Assembly (NCBI RefSeq): GCF_003634215.1
Contig: NZ_RBWX01000008.1
Coordinates: forward strand, 496,001-560,000
Reading direction: 5' to 3'
DNA: 64,000 nt
Source of the DNA: Sphingosinicella microcystinivorans
GTDB lineage: Bacteria; Pseudomonadota; Alphaproteobacteria; Sphingomonadales; Sphingomonadaceae
The notes under the pieces were generated by a model. The model was not told the DNA's origin and made no database searches. It saw nothing but the letters and a program-made list of their open reading frames with translations. Made by a program: the position numbers and the translations under genes. This document shows, piece after piece, positions 17,965 through 28,851 of the stretch (positions within the stretch are counted from its first letter, which is position 1; every line of letters begins with the position of its first letter).

Positions 17965-18105
17965 CTAATTGTAGAGGAAGAGGAGCATGCCGAGCAGCAC
18001 GAGCACGATGAACCCCGTGCCGTACTTCATCATCGCAAGAAAACCCGTGTAGGTTTTCGCGTGATCCTTCATCGCCTTGTCGGTGTACGTGCTGTTCTGC
18101 GCCAT
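17965..18105 (-). CDS. aa3-type cytochrome c oxidase subunit IV
   Basis: A 46-residue protein beginning MAQNSTYTDKAMKDHAKTY with a single C-terminal transmembrane helix (FIVLVLLGMLLFLYN) matches the short bacterial subunit IV family of aa3 oxidases. The longer open frame upstream would add a soluble leader that does not fit the family, so I use the ATG at 18105. It heads the transhydrogenase operon, far from any other oxidase subunit in this window. Confidence 0.88.
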   Translation of the reverse strand: MAQNSTYTDKAMKDHAKTYTGFLAMMKYGTGFIVLVLLGMLLFLYN

Positions 18106-18261
18106 CTCAAACGTCCCCCAATCCGGACCCAATTCCGCTCGTTCATACCAACACACAGCCAAGTGTGAAGCGAAAAACGGGTCAAAATCTTAACCTGACG
18201 GCAATGGGATGTGCCGTAACGAGACAGGCGGGTCAATTTTCGAGAAGCAGAGATTCGGCAT

Positions 18262-19722
<1,461 letters not shown>

Positions 19723-19723
19723 G

Positions 19724-19747
19724 CCGCGGAAAACGTGGTTTCCGCGG
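19724..19747 (+). terminator. Hairpin after the NtrC-like regulator gene
   Basis: CCGCGGAAA and TTTCCGCGG form a perfect nine-base-pair stem around a six-base loop, starting one base after the regulator's stop codon. There is no T-run, so it is either a weak intrinsic terminator or an mRNA 3' end stabiliser before clpA. Confidence 0.45.
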
Positions 19748-19840
19748 GCCCGCCCGCACATTGCCCCCTTGATGTTTTGCCAATCGTCCCTGATCTTCAC
19801 ATCAGGCGGCGGATGTTTCGCCGCATCGCAGGAGTGACGA

Positions 19841-22186
19841 ATGCCGGCCTTTGCCCGCGAGCTCGAGCACACGCTTCACAACGCCCTCGCCGAAGCGAGC
19901 CGGCGGCGGCATGAATATGCCACGCTTGAACACCTGCTGTTCGCGCTGATCGGGGATAGCCATGCCTCTGCGGTGATGAAGGCCTGCGGTGTCGATCTCG
20001 ACCAGCTCGGCGAGGAGCTGACCGGCTATCTCGACAAGGAACTGGAGCCGCTGCGCGCCAGCGACCAGGTCGATCCCAACCCCACTGCCGGTTTCCAGCG
20101 CGTCGTGCAGCGTGCCATCCTGCACGTGCAGTCTTCTGGCCGGGACGAGGTGACGGGCGCCAACGTGCTCGTGGCGCTGTTCTCCGAGCGCGAGAGCCAC
20201 GCTGTCTATTTCTTGCAGCAGCAGGACATGACGCGGCTCGATGCGGTGTCATACCTCAGCCACGGCATCGCCAAGTCGCCCTCCCTCTCGGAACCGCGCG
20301 CAGTGCGCGGCGCGGACGAGCCCGCAGAAGAGGCAAAGGACAAGGACAAGGCGAAAAAGCCCGCGGATTCGCCGCTGAAGCAGTTCTGCGTGAACCTCAA
20401 CGACAAGGCGCTTTCGGGCAAGGTCGACCCGCTGATCGGTCGCAACGCCGAGGTCGACCGCACGATCCAGATCCTGTGCCGCCGTTCGAAGAACAACCCG
20501 CTCTACGTGGGCGATCCGGGCGTCGGCAAAACCGCCATCGCCGAAGGCCTCGCGCGCAAGATTATCGAGGGCGACGTGCCCGACGTGCTGAAGGACGCGG
20601 TGATCTATGCGCTCGATATGGGGGCGCTGCTCGCCGGCACGCGATACCGGGGCGATTTCGAGGAGCGGCTGAAGGGCGTCGTCACCGAGCTCGAAAAGAT
20701 GCCCGAAGCGATCCTGTTCATCGACGAGATCCACACCGTGATCGGCGCGGGCGCCACTTCGGGCGGCGCAATGGATGCCTCGAACCTTCTGAAGCCGGCG
20801 CTGTCGGGCGGGTCGATCCGCTGCATCGGCTCGACGACCTACAAGGAGTTCCGCAACCACTTCGAGAAGGACCGCGCACTGCTGCGCCGGTTCCAGAAGA
20901 TCGACGTGAAGGAACCCTCGATCGAGGACACGGTGCGCATCCTCCTTGGCCTCAAGACCTATTTCGAGGAGCATCACAAGGTTCGCTACACGAACGACGC
21001 CGTGAAAACGGCCGTGGAACTCTCCGCACGCTATATCAACGACCGCAAGCTCCCCGACAAGGCGATCGACGTGATCGACGAGGTCGGCGCTTCGCAGATG
21101 CTGCTGCCGCCCGCCAAGCGCAAGAAGGTGATCGGCGTGAAGGACGTCGAGGCCGTGGTCGCGACGATCGCGCGCATCCCGCCGAAATCCGTCTCGTCGG
21201 ACGACAAGAAGGTGCTGGCGACGCTGGAGCAGGACCTGAAGCGTGTGGTTTTCGGGCAGGACAAGGCGATCGAGACGCTCTCGTCGGCGATCAAGCTGTC
21301 GCGCGCGGGGCTGCGCGAACCGAACAAGCCGATCGGCAACTACCTCTTCTCCGGCCCCACCGGCGTCGGCAAGACGGAAGTTGCGCGCCAGCTCGCCGCG
21401 ATCCTCGGCATTCCGCTGCAGCGCTTCGACATGTCGGAGTATATGGAGCGGCACTCGGTGAGCCGCCTCATCGGCGCCCCTCCGGGCTATGTCGGCTTCG
21501 ATCAGGGCGGACTGCTGACGGATGCTGTCGACCAGAACCCGCACAGCGTGTTGCTACTCGACGAGATCGAGAAGGCGCACCCGGACCTGTTCAACATCCT
21601 CCTTCAGGTGATGGACGCCGGCAAGCTCACCGACCATCACGGAAAAACGGTCGATTTCCGCAACGTCATCCTGATCATGACGACGAACGCGGGCGCGTCC
21701 GACATGGCGAAGGAAGGCATCGGCTTCGGGTCCACGGTACGCGTGGGCGAGGATGAGGAGGCCATCAAGCGCATGTTCACGCCCGAGTTCCGCAACCGCC
21801 TGGATGCGACGGTGCCTTTCGGCTACCTGCCGACGCCGGTCGTCGCCATGGTCGTCGACAAGTTCATCCTCGAACTCGAACTCCAGCTCGCGGACCGCGA
21901 TGTCCACATCAAGCTGTCGGACGAGGCGAAGACCTGGCTGATCGACCGCGGCTACGACAGGCTCTATGGCGCGCGTCCACTCGCGCGGCTGATCCAGACC
22001 ACCATCAAGCAGCCCCTCGCCGAGGAACTGCTGTTCGGCAAGTTGGTGAACGGCGGCGAGGTGGTCGTCCATATCAAGGACGACAAGCCGTCGTTCGAGA
22101 TTATCGCCGCGGCGCCGAAGCCGCGTGCCGCCAAAAAGGGCAAGACGGGCGAGGCGAAGGGCGGTAAGAAAACCGTCGATGCGTGA
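19841..22186 (+). CDS. clpA: ATP-dependent Clp protease ATP-binding subunit ClpA
   Basis: The 781-residue unfoldase has the ClpA layout. The N-domain lies at about 2-145 (ELEHTLHNALAEASRRRHEYATLEHL). D1 has Walker A GDPGVGKT near residue 222, and D2 has Walker A GPTGVGKT near residue 506. The GIGFG segment in D2 fits the ClpP-docking loop. It unfolds substrates and feeds them to ClpP in the cytoplasm. The usual clpS adaptor gene is not immediately upstream, where the sigma-54 regulator lies instead. A Lys/Ala-rich tail closes the protein and overlaps the next start. Confidence 0.97.
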   Translation: MPAFARELEHTLHNALAEASRRRHEYATLEHLLFALIGDSHASAVMKACGVDLDQLGEELTGYLDKELEPLRASDQVDPNPTAGFQRVVQRAILHVQSSGRDEVTGANVLVALFSERESHAVYFLQQQDMTRLDAVSYLSHGIAKSPSLSEPRAVRGADEPAEEAKDKDKAKKPADSPLKQFCVNLNDKALSGKVDPLIGRNAEVDRTIQILCRRSKNNPLYVGDPGVGKTAIAEGLARKIIEGDVPDVLKDAVIYALDMGALLAGTRYRGDFEERLKGVVTELEKMPEAILFIDEIHTVIGAGATSGGAMDASNLLKPALSGGSIRCIGSTTYKEFRNHFEKDRALLRRFQKIDVKEPSIEDTVRILLGLKTYFEEHHKVRYTNDAVKTAVELSARYINDRKLPDKAIDVIDEVGASQMLLPPAKRKKVIGVKDVEAVVATIARIPPKSVSSDDKKVLATLEQDLKRVVFGQDKAIETLSSAIKLSRAGLREPNKPIGNYLFSGPTGVGKTEVARQLAAILGIPLQRFDMSEYMERHSVSRLIGAPPGYVGFDQGGLLTDAVDQNPHSVLLLDEIEKAHPDLFNILLQVMDAGKLTDHHGKTVDFRNVILIMTTNAGASDMAKEGIGFGSTVRVGEDEEAIKRMFTPEFRNRLDATVPFGYLPTPVVAMVVDKFILELELQLADRDVHIKLSDEAKTWLIDRGYDRLYGARPLARLIQTTIKQPLAEELLFGKLVNGGEVVVHIKDDKPSFEIIAAAPKPRAAKKGKTGEAKGGKKTVDA

Positions 22187-22532
22187 TGAACTTCAGCAGG
22201 GCGAAGACAAGCCGATCAACCGCCGGAACTTGATGATCGTTCTCGGCGGTCTCGGCGCGCTTTTGCTGCTTTCGAACATCGACGGCCCCGGTTTCAGCTT
22301 CATTTCCGACGACGACGAAACCGCGATCACGATCGAATCGAAAACCGATGAGATCGACGCCAAGGTGGAGCGTATGGAAGCGGCCATCGAGAAACGGCTG
22401 GAGGGTACCGCCGAACGCCTCGAAGCCGCAGGATCGGGCACCCGCCTCGATGAAGACGAGCTTGATGCAGCGATCGAGGAACTTCGCGACGGCGATCCTG
22501 CACGCTTCCTGAAGACCATCGAAACGCTTTAG
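22179..22532 (+). CDS. Small membrane protein with coiled coil, function unknown
   Basis: The ATG at 22179 lies inside the clpA end (eight-base overlap), so translation is coupled. The 117-residue product has one transmembrane helix (NLMIVLGGLGALLLLSNI) and then an acidic region predicted to be coiled coil (DEIDAKVERMEAAIEKRLEGTAERLE). It has no recognised domain. Its linkage suggests an accessory role near ClpA, but that is only positional. Confidence 0.7.
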   Translation: MRDELQQGEDKPINRRNLMIVLGGLGALLLLSNIDGPGFSFISDDDETAITIESKTDEIDAKVERMEAAIEKRLEGTAERLEAAGSGTRLDEDELDAAIEELRDGDPARFLKTIETL

Positions 22533-22639
22533 TCAGACCGTGCGGCATCGCCGTCCAAACGCACCACTCGTCGTGAAAACAGTGCGTTACAACGCACGGA
22601 GCGATTGCCCGCCACATCTCTCGCACGCACACTACGCCT

Positions 22640-23803
22640 ATGAAGGCAGAGGGGCCCTGGCATGATTATCCGCGCGCGCTGCGCGAGGTGTTGCGCCGCG
22701 AGCCCAAGAGCCTACCCATGGTCGCCGCGAAGCTGGGCTGGTGCCGCGCGCGACACGGCCTCGGGCCGCGCGACTTCTTCGATTTCGAATTGCGACATCG
22801 CCCGACGTCGACGTGGCGCGATTATCTGAGTGATGTGCCGCACATGCGGCGGATCATGCGCGCACTTCACCCGGAGCCGCTTGCGCGGCTTGCGAACGAC
22901 AAGGTGCTGAGTACCGAGCGGCTAATGGAGCGGGGGGTGGCGGTCGCGCCGGTTTATGTGATCGCTGGACGCGACACCGACAGCCATCCGACAAGCGGGC
23001 GCCTCACGGTCGTCAATGATGCGGCGGCATTGCGACGATCGCTTGACGGCGCGCCGGACCGCCTGTTCTGCAAGCCCGCGACCGGCACGTTCGGAAACGG
23101 TGTTTTCCGCGCACATCGTGAAGGTGCGCAATGGCGCGTCGGTGACATTTCGATGTCGGCGGCAGCTTTCGCCGAACATCTGCTTACGCAGGACGACCGG
23201 TCGGGAACGCTGGTCAGCCCCGAACTTCGCAACCATCCCGCACTGGCCCCGATCACAGCCGATCTCGGGCTTGCTGCAACGCGCGTTTACACAGCGCGCA
23301 CCAGCGCCGGGACCGAGATTTTCTGCACGGTGCAGAAGGTGATGACGACACCGGCGCTTGCCGACAATTTTCACGACGGCACCACTGGCCATCTGCTCTG
23401 CTTCGTCGACCCCGAAAGCGGTTGTATCACACACTCTTACGGGCGCGATCCCGGCGACCGAATCCGTCTGAACACATACGAAACGCATGCGCTGACAGGC
23501 GCGGGGCTTACCGGCTTCCGCATCCCATACTGGAAGGACATCTTGAACCTGGCCCGCGCCGCGACCGAGGCCATGCCAGAGCTTCCGTTGCCCGGCCTCG
23601 ACATTTCGCTAACGCCCGACGGCCCGGTCGTGCTGGAATCGAACGCCTACTGCTTCGCGATCGCGCCTCAACTGCAGCGCGGAGGATTGCGCCCGATTCT
23701 GAAAAAGCTGATCCCGAGGCTCGCGATCGACGCCGAGCGACGCGACAACGCGCTGAGAGCTTTGCGCTCCGGCACGCCGAAAGCCCGCCGCAACACGCAC
23801 TGA
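22640..23803 (+). CDS. Sugar-transfer associated ATP-grasp domain protein
   Basis: The 387-residue protein shows ATP-grasp features. LANDKVLSTERLMERGVAVAPVY leads into the nucleotide fold, RLFCKPATGTFGNGVFRA provides the phosphate-binding lysine and glycine loop, and LDISLTPDGPVVLESNAYC near the C-terminus has the acidic and Asn metal ligands. This arrangement matches the ATPgrasp_ST family seen next to glycosylation genes, which probably ligates an acid to an amine or sugar. The substrate is unknown. It is convergent with the following gene with a four-base gap. Confidence 0.82.
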   Translation: MKAEGPWHDYPRALREVLRREPKSLPMVAAKLGWCRARHGLGPRDFFDFELRHRPTSTWRDYLSDVPHMRRIMRALHPEPLARLANDKVLSTERLMERGVAVAPVYVIAGRDTDSHPTSGRLTVVNDAAALRRSLDGAPDRLFCKPATGTFGNGVFRAHREGAQWRVGDISMSAAAFAEHLLTQDDRSGTLVSPELRNHPALAPITADLGLAATRVYTARTSAGTEIFCTVQKVMTTPALADNFHDGTTGHLLCFVDPESGCITHSYGRDPGDRIRLNTYETHALTGAGLTGFRIPYWKDILNLARAATEAMPELPLPGLDISLTPDGPVVLESNAYCFAIAPQLQRGGLRPILKKLIPRLAIDAERRDNALRALRSGTPKARRNTH

Positions 23804-23807
23804 GAGA

Positions 23808-24701
23808 TCAGGCGCGCCAGCTACCGTCGAGCAGCTTGATGATGCCCGAGAAGTCTTTCGCCGCGCCCCCGAGGTTCGAAAAGGTCTGGTAGAGTGCTTC
23901 GGCCTGCGTGCCGAGCGGCGTTGCCGCGTTCGCCGCGGCGGCGGCCTCCATGGCGAGCTTCAGGTCCTTCAGCATCAGCGCAGCAGCGAATCCGCCCTCA
24001 TAGTCGCGGTTGGACGGTGCAGTCGGCACCGGGCCCGGCACCGGGCAATAGCTCGTCATCGACCAACACTGGCCGCTCGCCTTCGAGGAGATGTCGAAGA
24101 AGACCTGCGGATCGAGGCCGAGCTTCTCGGCGAGCGCAAACGCCTCGCACGTGCCGATCATCGAGATGCCAAGCAGCATGTTGTTGCAGATCTTCGCGGC
24201 CTGCCCCGCGCCCGCGCTGCCCGCATGGATCACGGCCTTGCCCATGCACGCGAGGATCGGCTCGGCGCGCGCGAACGCCTCGTCCGTGCCGCCGACCATG
24301 AAGGTGAGCGTGCCGCCCGAGGCGGCCGCAACGCCGCCCGAAACCGGCGCGTCCACCATCGCGAAGCCCTGAGTTGTTGCAGCCTCGACGACCTTGCGCG
24401 CGGTCACCACGTCAATCGTGGAGCAATCCATGAACAGGGCACCAGGTTTCGCTGCGCCGAACACGTCGCCATTGTAGACGGCTTCGACGTGCTTTCCCGC
24501 CGGGAGCATCGTAACGACCGCGTCAGCGTCCGAAACGGCCTCCGCGGCACTTGCAGCGACGGCGCAGCCATCACCCTTGGCGCGGGCGAGCGCATCGACG
24601 CTGAGATCGAAGGCGCGCACGGCATACCCCGCCTTCGCAAGGTTCGCGGCCATGCCCGAGCCCATGTTGCCGAGCCCGATGAATGCGATTGTCTCCGCCA
24701 T
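23808..24701 (-). CDS. NAD(P)-dependent beta-hydroxyacid dehydrogenase (3-hydroxyisobutyrate dehydrogenase-like)
   Basis: The 297-residue enzyme starts at the ATG complementary to 24699-24701, with GGGAGATC ahead. It has the Rossmann motif FIGLGNMGSGMA, FMDCSTIDV, the substrate-binding DAPVSGGVAAASGGTL and the catalytic lysine region GAGQAAKICNNMLLG. These are the hallmarks of the family that includes MmsB of valine degradation. The sequence fits MmsB well, but tartronate semialdehyde reductases look similar and no other valine genes are adjacent. Confidence 0.9.
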   Translation of the reverse strand: MAETIAFIGLGNMGSGMAANLAKAGYAVRAFDLSVDALARAKGDGCAVAASAAEAVSDADAVVTMLPAGKHVEAVYNGDVFGAAKPGALFMDCSTIDVVTARKVVEAATTQGFAMVDAPVSGGVAAASGGTLTFMVGGTDEAFARAEPILACMGKAVIHAGSAGAGQAAKICNNMLLGISMIGTCEAFALAEKLGLDPQVFFDISSKASGQCWSMTSYCPVPGPVPTAPSNRDYEGGFAAALMLKDLKLAMEAAAAANAATPLGTQAEALYQTFSNLGGAAKDFSGIIKLLDGSWRA

Positions 24702-24760
24702 GCCGATCTCCCTTGCGTGTCTTTTCTGGGGCAAGGTCTAGCCATGCGGAGCGCCAAAAG

Positions 24761-24797
24761 AAAAGGCCCGGCACGCCGAAACGTACCGGGCCTTTTT
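24761..24797 (-). terminator. Intrinsic terminator of the Bax-inhibitor gene
   Basis: AAAAGGCCCGG and CCGGGCCTTTTT are inverted arms around a 15-base loop. Read on the minus strand the hairpin is followed by T-rich sequence, as expected for termination of the transcript from 25557. The plus-strand arm also ends in five T, so it may work both ways. Confidence 0.8.
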
Positions 24798-24819
24798 GCA
24801 GTCTCTAGCTGCGAAAATG

Positions 24820-25557
24820 CTATTCGCGGCTTCCGAACAGCTGCAGCATGAACATGAACATGTTGATGAAGTCGAGGTAGAGCGACAGCGCGCCCATCAC
24901 CACGGCCTTGCCCATGAAGTCGCTGCCCGCGACCTGGAAGTACATGTTCTTGATGCGCTGCGTGTCATACGCCGTCAGGCCCGCGAAGATCAGCACGCCG
25001 ATCACCGAGATGGCGAACTGCATCACCGACGAACCGAGGAACATGTTCACGACGCTCGCGATGATGAGACCGATGAGCCCCATCACGAGGAACGTGCCGA
25101 AGCCCGACAGATCCTTCTTCGTCGTGTAGCCGAAGAGGCTGAGACCCGCGAAGGCGCCTGCCGTGATGAAGAACATGCGCGCGATCGACGTGCCCGTGTA
25201 GGTCAGGAAGATCGTGGACATGGACAGGCCCATCACCGCCGCGAAGGCCCAGAAAATCGCCTGGGTCGCGGGCGTCGACAGCCGGTTGAGCCCGAAGCTC
25301 AGCACCATCACGAACGCCAGCGGCGACAGGATGATGACCCACGCGAGCAGGCCTCCCTGCGAAAAGACCTGTGCAGCCATGCCGCTATTCGCGAACAGCA
25401 GCGCCACAATGCCCGAAAGCAGCACGCCGGAGGCCATGTAATTATAGACCGACAGCATGTATTTGCGAAGGCCGGCGTCGAAAGCGACGCCCTCGGCCGT
25501 TGTCGCCGGGCGACCGTAAGCCAGGCGAGGATCCGTCTGGTTCACCATGTTTTTCAC
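24820..25557 (-). CDS. Bax inhibitor-1/YccA family membrane protein
   Basis: The 245-residue protein has seven hydrophobic helices and the family pattern, including YMASGVLLSGIVALLFAN (first helix), a MGLSMSTIFLTYTGTSI central segment and the C-terminal acidic pair region LTAYDTQRIK. YccA proteins interact with the FtsH protease, and BI-1 proteins can conduct calcium; which applies here is not visible. It is a single-gene unit with its own terminator. Confidence 0.93.
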   Translation of the reverse strand: MKNMVNQTDPRLAYGRPATTAEGVAFDAGLRKYMLSVYNYMASGVLLSGIVALLFANSGMAAQVFSQGGLLAWVIILSPLAFVMVLSFGLNRLSTPATQAIFWAFAAVMGLSMSTIFLTYTGTSIARMFFITAGAFAGLSLFGYTTKKDLSGFGTFLVMGLIGLIIASVVNMFLGSSVMQFAISVIGVLIFAGLTAYDTQRIKNMYFQVAGSDFMGKAVVMGALSLYLDFINMFMFMLQLFGSRE

Positions 25558-25640
25558 TCTCCCATTTGCCGGGTCATCCGGCTTGCGAAGATAATATCGT
25601 GTGGATTGCCCGCAGCTTCAAGGAAAACCGGACAAATTCA

Positions 25641-28139
25641 CTATAGATTTCTGAGTGCACGTGCCGGACGTGCGCCAAGCGCGCTCCAAGACCCCACGAG
25701 GCTGAGCAGCAGGATCGCCGCGGCACCGAGCACGACGGTAAGGATCACGGGGCTCCAGACGGGCAGCCATTCCAGCTCGAAAACCTGCGTCACCACGTAC
25801 CAGCCGCCCGCCGTGCCGAGCACGAAGGCGATGGCCGAAAGGATGATCGCAAGCAGCGCATACTCCGCAAGCAGGCTGAGCAGAACCTGCCCCCGCGAGG
25901 CGCCGAGCACCTTCAGCATCACCGAATCATAGATGCGCGCACGCCGCGCAGCCGCGATTGCGCCGACAAGGACGGCGATCCCCGCAGCGATCGCAACCGA
26001 AGCGGCGGCCCTCACTGCCGACGACATCTGGCCAAGTAGCGCGCCGGCGTTTTCAATCACATCGCCGACGCGGATCACCGAAGCCGACGAGAACGCCCGC
26101 ACGACGGCGCGCGACACCGCGGGAACCTCTTCGGGCGAGACGGTGACGGTCGCCATGTAGCTGTGCGGCGCGCTTTCGATGAGGCCGGGCGAATAGACGA
26201 GCGCGAAATTGAAACCGAGCGAATCCCAGTTGATTTCGCGGAAGCTTGCGATGGTCGCGGGAAGATCGACACCAAGCACGGAGACAGTGATACTGTCCCC
26301 GACCTTGAGTCCGAGCGCCTCGCCCACCTCGGCGTCCATCGAAACGAGCTGCGGCCCGCTGTAGTCCTCCCGCCACCATTTGCCCGAGACCACGCGGTTT
26401 CCATCGGGCAGCGCCGCCGAATAGGTGAGCCCTCTGTCGCCGCGCAGGATCCATGCGCCTTCGGGCACGTCCTTCATTTCCGACACGAGCTTGCCGTTCA
26501 CGGCAACAACCGGCCCGCGCAGCGACGGCACGATACGGATCACGGCGCCGGGCGCGGCATCGAGAACGGTTTTGCGGAAAGACTCAGCTTCGCCTGCGGG
26601 AATATCGACCACAAACAGACTCGGCGCCTCGCGCGGCAGCGCTTCGTCGATCTGGCGCGACAGATTGGTTTCAATGACAGCAAGCGTCGCGAACAGCGTG
26701 AGGCCGAGCCCAAGCGCGACGACGAGTTGCCGTGTCATCGATCCTGGACGGTGCAGATTGCCGAGCGCAAGCCGCAGGAGCGGCTGCTTCGGGCGCGGCA
26801 GGCGCGCAGCAACCGCCCGGATGCCGAGCGCGAGAACCGCGAGCAGCGCCATCAGGCCGAGCGCGGCAGCAATGAACGCGGCGGCGAACAGCGGCTCACG
26901 CGCCTGCGTGACGGCAATCGCCGCGATGACCAGCGCCGCACCGAGGCTGAGCAGGACCACTTCGAGCGGCGGCCGCTTGGTACGCTCCACACCGGCACGG
27001 AACAGGCGCGCGGCGGGAACGTCGCGCGCCTTCGCGAGCGGCCAGATCGCGAACGCCGCCGCCGCGAGCAGGCCGTACAGGATCGCGGTGATCAGCGGCA
27101 CGGGGTAGACGCCGAGTTCAGGCGGCACCGGGAGCGCATCGCCCGCGAAGGCCACGACGATCGCCGGTACGAATGCCCCCGCCACCGCGCCGAGGACGAC
27201 CGCGGCGAACGCGATGAGCCCCACCTCGATCATGTAGATGCGGAAGATCGTGCGCGAATCCGCGCCGACGCTTTTGAGCGCTGCGATCGAGCGCGTCTTG
27301 CCGTCGAGATAGGAACCGACGCCGTTCCCGACGCCGACACCGGCAACGAGCAGCGCGGTAAGGCCAACGAGCGTCAGGAACTGGCCGAGCCGTTCGACGA
27401 AACGCCGTGTGCCGGGCGCGCCGTTCGAACGATCCTGGATACGCCATGCCGCATCCGGAAAGCGCTCATTCAGCGCTTCCGTCACCGATTCGGGGGAGGC
27501 GCTCGATGGCAATTTCAAGCGATAGTGCGTGCGATAGAGGCTTCCGGGTTGGCGGAGACCGGTTTTATCCAGCGTTTCAAGCGACATCAGCAGCGTCGGC
27601 CCGAGCGTGAAGCCTTCGCCGACCTTGTCGGGCTCTTCGGCGAGCACGCCGGTAATCCGCACGCGCGCGTCGCCAATCGTAACGCTGTCGCCAATGCGTG
27701 CGCCGAGCCGGTCGAGCGCGGCCTGATCGACGACGAGGCCGCTCGCCTTCAACGCATCCGCGAGCGGCATGCCGCCTTCGAGGCGCACGCTGCCATAGAA
27801 AGGATAGGTACCATCGACGGCTTTCAGTTCGCCGAGAACGCTTTCGGCACCGTCGAGCCGGCTCGCCATCGCGCGCATACGAACGACTTCCCCAACGCGA
27901 CCTAAGCCGCGAAACGCCGCCAGTTCCGCCTCGTTCGCCTGCCGCTGCGTCAGCATCACCTCGACATCGCCGCCGAGGATCGACTGGCCCTTTTCGGAAA
28001 GCGACGTGACGATGGCGGTGGAAAGGCTGCCGACACCCGCGAGCGCGGCAACGCCAAGGAACAGGCACACCGCAAGCAGACGCAAGCCCGCAAGGCCTCC
28101 GCGCAGGTCGCGCAGCGCCAGCTTGAGGGGGAGGTTCAA
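25641..28139 (-). CDS. ABC transporter permease, FtsX-like (YbbP family)
   Basis: The 832-residue protein has an N-terminal membrane helix, a large periplasmic domain, and repeated FtsX membrane modules (segments near 255-385, about 400-440 and 710-825), ten or so helices in total. This is the double-FtsX architecture of YbbP. Such exporters pair with a YbbA-type ATPase and are thought to move lipids or hydrophobic compounds. It overlaps the ATPase gene by four bases. Confidence 0.92.
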   Translation of the reverse strand: MNLPLKLALRDLRGGLAGLRLLAVCLFLGVAALAGVGSLSTAIVTSLSEKGQSILGGDVEVMLTQRQANEAELAAFRGLGRVGEVVRMRAMASRLDGAESVLGELKAVDGTYPFYGSVRLEGGMPLADALKASGLVVDQAALDRLGARIGDSVTIGDARVRITGVLAEEPDKVGEGFTLGPTLLMSLETLDKTGLRQPGSLYRTHYRLKLPSSASPESVTEALNERFPDAAWRIQDRSNGAPGTRRFVERLGQFLTLVGLTALLVAGVGVGNGVGSYLDGKTRSIAALKSVGADSRTIFRIYMIEVGLIAFAAVVLGAVAGAFVPAIVVAFAGDALPVPPELGVYPVPLITAILYGLLAAAAFAIWPLAKARDVPAARLFRAGVERTKRPPLEVVLLSLGAALVIAAIAVTQAREPLFAAAFIAAALGLMALLAVLALGIRAVAARLPRPKQPLLRLALGNLHRPGSMTRQLVVALGLGLTLFATLAVIETNLSRQIDEALPREAPSLFVVDIPAGEAESFRKTVLDAAPGAVIRIVPSLRGPVVAVNGKLVSEMKDVPEGAWILRGDRGLTYSAALPDGNRVVSGKWWREDYSGPQLVSMDAEVGEALGLKVGDSITVSVLGVDLPATIASFREINWDSLGFNFALVYSPGLIESAPHSYMATVTVSPEEVPAVSRAVVRAFSSASVIRVGDVIENAGALLGQMSSAVRAAASVAIAAGIAVLVGAIAAARRARIYDSVMLKVLGASRGQVLLSLLAEYALLAIILSAIAFVLGTAGGWYVVTQVFELEWLPVWSPVILTVVLGAAAILLLSLVGSWSALGARPARALRNL

Positions 28140-28840
28140 GCGACGGTCTCGCGCACGATCTGCCCGTCACGCATTTCGACGATGCGCCCGCATCGTGCGG
28201 CAAGTTCGGTATCGTGAGTGATGAGCACGAGCGTGGTGTCCTGCGCGCGCTGCCGTTCGAACAGCAGCTCGACGATCTCGTGGCCGGTCGCGGCGTCGAG
28301 GTTGCCCGTGGGCTCGTCGGCGAAGAGGATGCCGGGACGCGGCGCCGTTGCACGCGCGATCGCGACGCGCTGCTGTTCGCCGCCCGAAAGCTGAGATGGG
28401 TAGTGCGTCAGCCGGTGGCCGAGGCCGACCGCCTCAAGCTCGGCGCGGGCCCGCGCTTCCGCGTCGGGGGCGCCTGCAAGCTCCAGCGGCACGGAAACAT
28501 TCTCAAGCGCCGTCATCGTCGGCAGCAGATGGAAGGCCTGCAGCACGATGCCGATGCGGCCGCGCCGCGCGCGGGCGAGCCCGTCTTCGTCAAGCGCACC
28601 GAAATCCTGCCCCGCGACGCCGATCCGCCCGCTGTTCGCGCGTTCGAGGCCGGAGAGCACCGCCATCAGCGAGGACTTGCCCGAACCGGAAGGGCCGAGA
28701 ATCGCAACGCTTTCGCCCCGCGCCACGGAAAGGCTGACGCCGCGCAGGATTTCGACCGCGCCTGCGCCTTCGCCGAGCGTGAGGGTGACATTGCGCGCAT
28801 CAATCACGATATTGGAAGGCGCCGAGGAGATATCGTTCAA
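28136..28840 (-). CDS. ABC transporter ATP-binding protein (YbbA-like)
   Basis: The 234-residue ATPase carries Walker [10 protein letters not shown], signature [14 protein letters not shown], Walker [13 protein letters not shown] and the switch histidine in [12 protein letters not shown] start it at the TTG complementary to 28838-28840 ([10 protein letters not shown]), because the longer frame upstream is antisense to the arylesterase gene and basic, low in family similarity. It works with the FtsX-type permease. The ATPase and the divergent arylesterase form the same pairing as E. coli ybbA and tesA. Confidence 0.92.
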   Translation of the reverse strand: MNDISSAPSNIVIDARNVTLTLGEGAGAVEILRGVSLSVARGESVAILGPSGSGKSSLMAVLSGLERANSGRIGVAGQDFGALDEDGLARARRGRIGIVLQAFHLLPTMTALENVSVPLELAGAPDAEARARAELEAVGLGHRLTHYPSQLSGGEQQRVAIARATAPRPGILFADEPTGNLDAATGHEIVELLFERQRAQDTTLVLITHDTELAARCGRIVEMRDGQIVRETVA

Positions 28841-28851
28841 GGGGATCCGCT

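Noticed and set aside
16227-18011. Plus-strand 594-codon frame over the transhydrogenase genes
   Set aside because: Antisense shadow; the minus strand has the full set of transhydrogenase motifs.
19723-19840. Missing clpS gene before clpA
   Set aside because: The gap is too short for clpS and has no frame for it, but clpS may lie elsewhere, so absence cannot be claimed.
26163-27905. Plus-strand 580-codon frame over the ABC permease gene
   Set aside because: Arg/Glu-rich antisense shadow without hydrophobic or domain pattern.
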